Shown here: positions 16,467-17,073 of the stretch, one piece after another
Layout of the letters: each line of letters opens with the position of its first letter
Numbering within the stretch: the stretch's first letter is position 1
NCBI GenBank assembly: GCA_903823545.1
Contig: CAIJTL010001543.1
Location: 1 to 17,073 of the forward strand
Reading direction: 5' to 3'
DNA: 17,073 bases
Source of the DNA: an uncultured Planctomycetaceae bacterium
Lineage (GTDB): Bacteria > Planctomycetota > Planctomycetia > Planctomycetales > Planctomycetaceae
Translations under genes and position numbers: made by a program
Notes under the pieces: model-generated
Databases searched by the model: none
The model's input: the letters and a program-made list of their open reading frames with translations, nothing else
What the model was told of the DNA's origin: nothing

Positions 16467-17073
16467 TCAGGGCATCTCATTGAGTTCTTCCTCTGTGGCG
16501 GTGCGACCAACAGTCGGGAGCGATGGCGGAGGAGGTTCTTTCGGCGTGGACTCAATCAAGTTCAACAAAGACTGAGCCTCATCGCGAATGGCTGGTTCGT
16601 CACCCCGGTTGAGACTAGAGCGTCGAAGCGTGAGTTCGGCTGCAAGCCGCACTTGTTCGGTCAGCGTTTGTTGAGTGGCCAGACGGCGAATCCAACCGAG
16701 AGCCGCTTGAGAGAGTTGACGAGAGGCCGTGTTGTCTTTGCGGTAGATTTCGATCACCGAATTCATTTTCGCGTAACTTGAGTCGTAGTCTTTTCGCAGA
16801 AAAGCCAACTGGCCTTCGAGAAAAGTCCGCAATTGGTTGTCGCGAATTGTCGCGCGATATCGCTTCAGTTGCTTTTCGGCGACGTCGGCTTCGCCCATTT
16901 CCAGAGGAATGGCGACAGCAGATTCAGCAATGAGTCGCTTGCGTTGCTTGTCTGTTTGCTGATCAAAGGCTGTTCCCAAAATTTCGGCGACTTCATCCAT
17001 TCGACCAGCCTTGCCGAGCGACCAACATTGTCGAAGCAAAATCGCGGTGTTCTGAAGAAAGCTTTCTCTTAGC
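16467..17073 (-). CDS. C-terminal part of a helical-repeat (TPR-like) protein, 5' end beyond window
   Basis: The frame is open at the right edge, so only the last 202 residues are seen. The segment is almost entirely helical with TPR-like spacing: paired helices around GKAGRMDEVAEILGTAF, GEADVAEKQLKRYRATI and RKDYDSSYAKMNSVIEIYRK, with the small residues that pack TPR helices. It ends in a proline-rich, acidic tail (PKEPPPPSLP, EEELNEMP), probably disordered. No enzyme motif, membrane helix or signal is visible in this part. TPR proteins usually hold complexes together; the partner is unknown. It converges on the antiporter gene across a 99-nt gap holding only a short palindrome (CTTGT-C-ACAAG). 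A TTG at 17037-17039 could be read as a start, but the open frame above it argues for a longer protein. Confidence 0.75.
   Translation of the reverse strand, partial: LRESFLQNTAILLRQCWSLGKAGRMDEVAEILGTAFDQQTDKQRKRLIAESAVAIPLEMGEADVAEKQLKRYRATIRDNQLRTFLEGQLAFLRKDYDSSYAKMNSVIEIYRKDNTASRQLSQAALGWIRRLATQQTLTEQVRLAAELTLRRSSLNRGDEPAIRDEAQSLLNLIESTPKEPPPPSLPTVGRTATEEELNEMP

Overview
The window looks like part of a planctomycete chromosome. The evidence is gene style: a long-linker ECF-type sigma factor directly upstream of a giant zinc-ribbon Ser/Thr kinase with a polytopic membrane tail, a secreted PQQ-propeller protein with EF-hands and the N-terminal WPRFRG signature, and a PIN-PhoH fusion. Base composition is moderately GC-rich throughout. 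This is inferred from protein features only; there is no rRNA, and I see no tRNA, CRISPR array, transposase or phage gene.

Layout. 1-534 (minus) is the 5' part of rfbA (dTDP-sugar synthesis), cut by the window edge. A 254-nt divergent gap with a 21-bp-stem palindrome separates it from proS (788-2533, plus). A convergent gap with a second palindromic element follows, then the secreted PQQ/EF-hand protein (2678-4096, minus). A single-domain rhodanese (4329-4676, plus) converges on an internally duplicated four-helix membrane protein (4747-6267, minus). Divergent from that is phoH2-like PIN-PhoH (6492-7832, plus). Then come the sigma factor (7952-8701), the kinase (8814-12152) and a YdjM-like membrane hydrolase (12193-12765), all plus strand with short gaps. 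The next block is a MarR-family regulator (12890-13381) with a conspicuous palindromic operator over its leader, a flavin-dependent halogenase-like oxidoreductase (13460-14791) and a Kef/CHX-type cation:proton antiporter (14946-16367). The C-terminal part of a helical-repeat protein (16467-17073, minus) enters from the right edge.

How the genes may work together. Sigma factor plus kinase is a plausible signalling pair, with the kinase's membrane tail as sensor. MarR plus oxidoreductase (78 nt apart) looks like a ligand-responsive operon in which the regulator controls itself and the flavoenzyme. The remaining genes are mostly stand-alone housekeeping or envelope functions.

The most unusual signal is a set of palindromic repeat elements. 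Two unrelated families sit in frame inside the kinase gene: a 71-bp element at the beta4-beta5 turn of the kinase fold, a 65-bp element in the membrane-domain linker, and a related half-copy in the N-terminal linker. Two further families occupy intergenic gaps at 572-625 and 2571-2638. This resembles the behaviour of Rickettsia palindromic elements, which also insert in frame in genes. A second structural find is the clear two-fold internal repeat of the 506-residue membrane protein.
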